This document shows, in pieces, positions 61,409 through 64,000 of a DNA stretch of 64,000 nt. Made by a program: the position numbers and the translations under genes. The stretch's first letter is position 1, and each line of letters starts with the position of its first letter. The stretch is from contig NZ_CP045354.1 in NCBI RefSeq assembly GCF_009363435.1, positions 6,290,501 to 6,354,500 on the forward strand, read 5' to 3'. The notes beneath the pieces were generated by a model, which saw nothing but the letters and a program-made list of their open reading frames with translations, was not told the DNA's origin and did not search any database. Origin of the DNA: Labrenzia sp. THAF82 (GTDB lineage: Bacteria > Pseudomonadota > Alphaproteobacteria > Rhizobiales > Stappiaceae).

Positions 61409-63538
61409 TTATTCAGCTTCTTCTTTCTTCTCGATTTCCTTGCCGGTCTCCTGGTCAACGACTTTCATGGACAGGCGAACCTTGCCACGCTCGTCAAAGC
61501 CCATCAGCTTGACCCAGACCTTGTCGCCTTCCTTGACCACATCGGTGACCTTGCCGACTTTTCTCGGAGCAAGCTGGGAAATGTGAACCAGGCCGTCTTT
61601 GGCGCCGAAGAAGTTCACAAATGCGCCGAAATCAACGCATTTCACGACAGTGCCTTCGTAAATCACACCGACTTCCGGTTCAGCGGCTATGGAGTTGATC
61701 CAGTTGACGGCTGCCTTGATGGCCTTGCCATCGGAAGAAGCAATCTTGACGGTGCCATCGTCTTCGATGTTGACCTTCGCACCGGTCTTTTCAACGATTT
61801 CACGGATGACCTTGCCGCCGGAACCGATGACTTCACGGATCTTGTCGACCGGGATCTTCATCACTTCAATGCGCGGTGCGTGCTCGCCGAGCTCTGACCG
61901 GGCTTCCGTGATGGCGTTGGACATCTCGCCAAGGATATGAATACGACCGTCCTTGGCCTGCGCCAGGGCAACTTTCATGATCTCTTCGGTGATGCCGTCG
62001 ATCTTGATGTCCATCTGCAGGGAAGTGATGCCCTGTTCGGAACCGGCAACCTTGAAGTCCATGTCGCCAAGGTGATCTTCATCACCGAGAATGTCAGACA
62101 GAACAGCGAAGCGATCGCCTTCCTTGATCAGACCCATTGCGATGCCCGCAACAGGTGACTTGAGCGGCACGCCTGCATCCATCATCGCAAGGGATGTACC
62201 GCAAACGGTTGCCATGGACGACGAACCGTTGGATTCGGTGATCTCAGAGACAATGCGAATGGTGTACGGGAACTCATGATGCTGAGGCAGCATCGGATTG
62301 ATCGCCCGCCAGGCCAGCTTGCCGTGGCCGATTTCGCGGCGTCCCGGAGAGCCCATGCGGCCGGTTTCGCCGACGGAGTAAGGCGGGAAGTTGTAGTGCA
62401 GCATGAAGTGAGACTTCACAGTGCCTTCCAACAGATCGATGAACTGCTCGTCTTCACCGGTGCCAAGGGTGGCAACCACCAGGCCCTGCGTTTCACCGCG
62501 GGTGAAGAGGGACGAGCCGTGTGCGCGCGGCAGGATGCCGACTTCAGAAGAAATTGCACGGACGGTCGACAGGTCACGACCATCGATACGTGAACCCGTG
62601 TCGAGAATGTTTCCACGGACAACTTCGGCTTCCAGTTTCTTGAACTGTTCGCCCAGAACGTTGGATTCGACGGCTTCGCCCTCAGCGGCATTGGTGATCA
62701 GTGCCTCAACCACCTTGGCTTTGGCAGCGTCAACCGCATTCTTGCGTTCGGTCTTGGACGTGATCTTGTAAGCTTCGGCAACTTCACCGGCGACCATAGA
62801 CTTGATTTTGGCGAGGAGCTCGGAATGGTCCGGCAAGACCAGCTCACGCGGTTCTTTGGCAGCGGTTTCAGCCAGCTTGATGATGGCGTCGATCACGGTC
62901 TGGAAACCCTTGTGACCGAACATCACGGCACCAAGCATGGTGTCTTCGTCGAGTTCCTTGGCTTCCGATTCAACCATCAGAACTGCGTCGTTGGTGCCTG
63001 CGACAACAAGATCCAAAGACGATTCCGGCATGTCGTCAACCAGTGGGTTGAGCACGTATTCGCCGTTGATGTAGCCAACACGCGCGCCGCCGATCGGGCC
63101 CATGAACGGAACACCGGAAAGGGTGAGGGCTGCGGAAGACGCAACCATAGCCAGAATGTCCGGTGCATTTTCCAGATCGTGGGACAGAACGGTGATCACG
63201 ACCTGCGTGTCGTTCTTGTAGCCATCAGCAAACAGCGGCCGGATCGGCCGGTCGATCAGGCGTGAGGTCAGAGTTTCGTGCTCAGATGGGCGGCCTTCAC
63301 GCTTGAAGAAGCCTCCCGGGATCTTACCAGCGGCAAATGCCTTTTCCTGGTAGTTCACCGTAAGTGGGAAAAAGTCCTGACCGGGCCTCGGTTCCTTGGC
63401 GGAAACGACTGTCGCCAGAACCTTTGTTTCACCGTAGGTCGCCATGACAGCGCCATCGGCCTGACGGGCAACCTTGCCCGTTTCGAGAATGAGCGGACGT
63501 CCGCCCCAGTCGACTTCTACACGATGAATGTCAAACAT
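61409..63538 (-). CDS. pnp: Polyribonucleotide nucleotidyltransferase
   Basis: A 709-aa phosphorolytic 3'-5' exoribonuclease of the degradosome. Two RNase PH-like domains (EKAFAAGKIPGGFFKREG near 63-80; the second with SSMATVCGTSLAMMDAG near 440-456), then KH (IREVIGSGGKVIREI near 565-580) and S1 (GTVVKCVDFGAFVNFFGAKDG near 628-648) domains and an acidic/basic tail. The MFDIHRVEV start has AAGGACAG upstream. Downstream of rpsO, the conserved rpsO-pnp order. Confidence 0.97.
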   Translation of the reverse strand: MFDIHRVEVDWGGRPLILETGKVARQADGAVMATYGETKVLATVVSAKEPRPGQDFFPLTVNYQEKAFAAGKIPGGFFKREGRPSEHETLTSRLIDRPIRPLFADGYKNDTQVVITVLSHDLENAPDILAMVASSAALTLSGVPFMGPIGGARVGYINGEYVLNPLVDDMPESSLDLVVAGTNDAVLMVESEAKELDEDTMLGAVMFGHKGFQTVIDAIIKLAETAAKEPRELVLPDHSELLAKIKSMVAGEVAEAYKITSKTERKNAVDAAKAKVVEALITNAAEGEAVESNVLGEQFKKLEAEVVRGNILDTGSRIDGRDLSTVRAISSEVGILPRAHGSSLFTRGETQGLVVATLGTGEDEQFIDLLEGTVKSHFMLHYNFPPYSVGETGRMGSPGRREIGHGKLAWRAINPMLPQHHEFPYTIRIVSEITESNGSSSMATVCGTSLAMMDAGVPLKSPVAGIAMGLIKEGDRFAVLSDILGDEDHLGDMDFKVAGSEQGITSLQMDIKIDGITEEIMKVALAQAKDGRIHILGEMSNAITEARSELGEHAPRIEVMKIPVDKIREVIGSGGKVIREIVEKTGAKVNIEDDGTVKIASSDGKAIKAAVNWINSIAAEPEVGVIYEGTVVKCVDFGAFVNFFGAKDGLVHISQLAPRKVGKVTDVVKEGDKVWVKLMGFDERGKVRLSMKVVDQETGKEIEKKEEAE

Positions 63539-63827
63539 CATCTGTCCTTGCAAGTTTGCCCGCTGCCGGCTGCTTTCGGTACAGCACGGCGAAACGGGCA
63601 CATTCCCGGTCGGCCCCGGATGGGCCGGTTACCGGTGGACAGGCCACGGGCAAGACAACGAGCTGCTTTCGCCACTTTTGTGGAAAGAAGCCGGCAATCC
63701 TGCCCCATGACGTGTCACGAGGCTTCTATAGAGCGTTTATCAACAAATGGAAACGCTCAAGAGCCGATTGGTGGATCTCCCAGCGGCAATTTGTACATCT
63801 GTGCCTGCCGAAGGTGTCTCCAAAGAA
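63539..63827. other. rpsO-pnp intergenic region
   Basis: No gene is supported. It should contain the pnp leader, which in E. coli is an RNase III-cleaved autoregulatory hairpin; GC-rich inverted sequences near 63.60-63.66 kb (GGCCCCGGATGGGCCGG) could fold but were not resolved into a clear stem. Confidence 0.45.
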
Positions 63828-63858
63828 AAACGCGGCGGGAATTCACCCCACCGCGTTT
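63828..63858 (-). terminator. Terminator of rpsO
   Basis: On the minus strand AAACGCGG and CCGCGTTT form an 8-bp stem over a loop with a smaller internal stem, followed by a T-rich TTTCTTTGG tract, 17 bases after the rpsO stop. Confidence 0.75.
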
Positions 63859-63874
63859 ACCGAATTCAGTCTTC

Positions 63875-64000
63875 TTAGCGACGAATGCCAAGACGCTCGA
63901 TGAGCGACTTGTAACGCTCTTCGCTTTTGCCGCGCGTGTAGTCCAGAAGAGACCGGCGCTGCGCAACCATCTTCAGAAGGCCGCGGCGGGAATGGTTGTC
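63875..64000 (-). CDS. rpsO: 30S ribosomal protein S15, C-terminal part
   Basis: Only the last 41 residues are in the window, as the gene runs off the right edge. The sequence DNHSRRGLLKMVAQRRSLLD, then GKSEERYKSLIERLGIRR, is the conserved C-terminus of S15, which binds 16S rRNA helix 22 and nucleates the 30S platform. It precedes pnp on the same strand. Confidence 0.95.
   Translation of the reverse strand, partial: DNHSRRGLLKMVAQRRSLLDYTRGKSEERYKSLIERLGIRR

Noticed and set aside
1..64000. CRISPR arrays, tRNA genes, insertion sequences, integrases or phage genes
   Set aside because: None was seen: no regularly spaced repeats, no cloverleaf-like intergenic segment, and no transposase or integrase motifs in any frame.

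Overview
The window is a contiguous stretch of an alphaproteobacterial chromosome of moderately high GC content. The gene content and order suggest the order Hyphomicrobiales, most like the marine Stappiaceae (Roseibium/Labrenzia group). This placement is inferred from the mdh-sucCDAB-lpd cluster with an embedded LysE-type exporter and SDR gene, the sdhCDAB operon, recR-ybaB-dnaX, the yej-type peptide ABC transporter with two binding proteins, and an Omp25/31-like porin. No 16S rRNA, tRNA, CRISPR array, prophage or insertion sequence was seen.

Layout. 0-11.3 kb: a minus-strand TCA-cycle cluster, transcribed mdh, sucC, sucD, sucA, sucB (odhB), LysE-family exporter, small exported protein, SDR, lpd. 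11.5-12.7 kb: zapE. 12.8-17.4 kb: accessory genes, namely a GrpB-like protein, an OhrR-like MarR regulator divergent from an exported alpha/beta hydrolase and an exported RidA protein, an uncharacterised protein, an Inh-type lipoprotein, and a broken low-molecular-weight phosphatase gene with two in-frame amber codons. 17.6-26.8 kb: MAPEG protein, acyltransferase, recQ, outer-membrane beta-barrel, exported msrA, creD, an EI24/CysZ-like protein and glutaminase. 27.2-31.5 kb: sdhC-sdhD-sdhA-(FkbM methyltransferase)-sdhB, closed by a strong terminator. 31.6-34.2 kb: an AT-richer island with two convergent orphan genes, one of which looks like an NlpC/P60-type cysteine peptidase. 34.2-38.3 kb: dnaX, small membrane protein, ybaB, recR, and a ribbon-helix-helix/uncharacterised gene pair. 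38.4-38.6 kb: the 4.5S SRP RNA gene with its own promoter and terminator. 38.6-43.6 kb: LysE exporter, HIT protein, nudC, degenerate histidine phosphatase, lytic transglycosylase, orphan secreted protein. 43.6-51.5 kb: yej-like oligopeptide ABC transporter. 51.5-61.3 kb: diguanylate cyclase, membrane cytochrome c, kdsB, pheA, adenosine kinase, gpmA, dapB and a GGDEF-EAL protein. 61.4-64 kb: pnp and the 3' end of rpsO.

How the genes work together. The mdh-suc-lpd and sdh clusters supply most of the second half of the TCA cycle: 2-oxoglutarate to succinyl-CoA to succinate to fumarate, and malate to oxaloacetate. The ten bases AAACGTAAAC occur both upstream of sucA and upstream of sdhC, each time inside or next to an inverted repeat, which suggests one shared regulator.

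The regions most worth a second look are the convergent orphan pair at 31.8-33.8 kb, the redox-regulator/exported hydrolase/exported RidA module at 13.4-15.4 kb, the methyltransferase inside the sdh operon, the double-amber phosphatase pseudogene, and a hairpin that covers the ribosome binding site of the orphan secreted gene at 42.95 kb.
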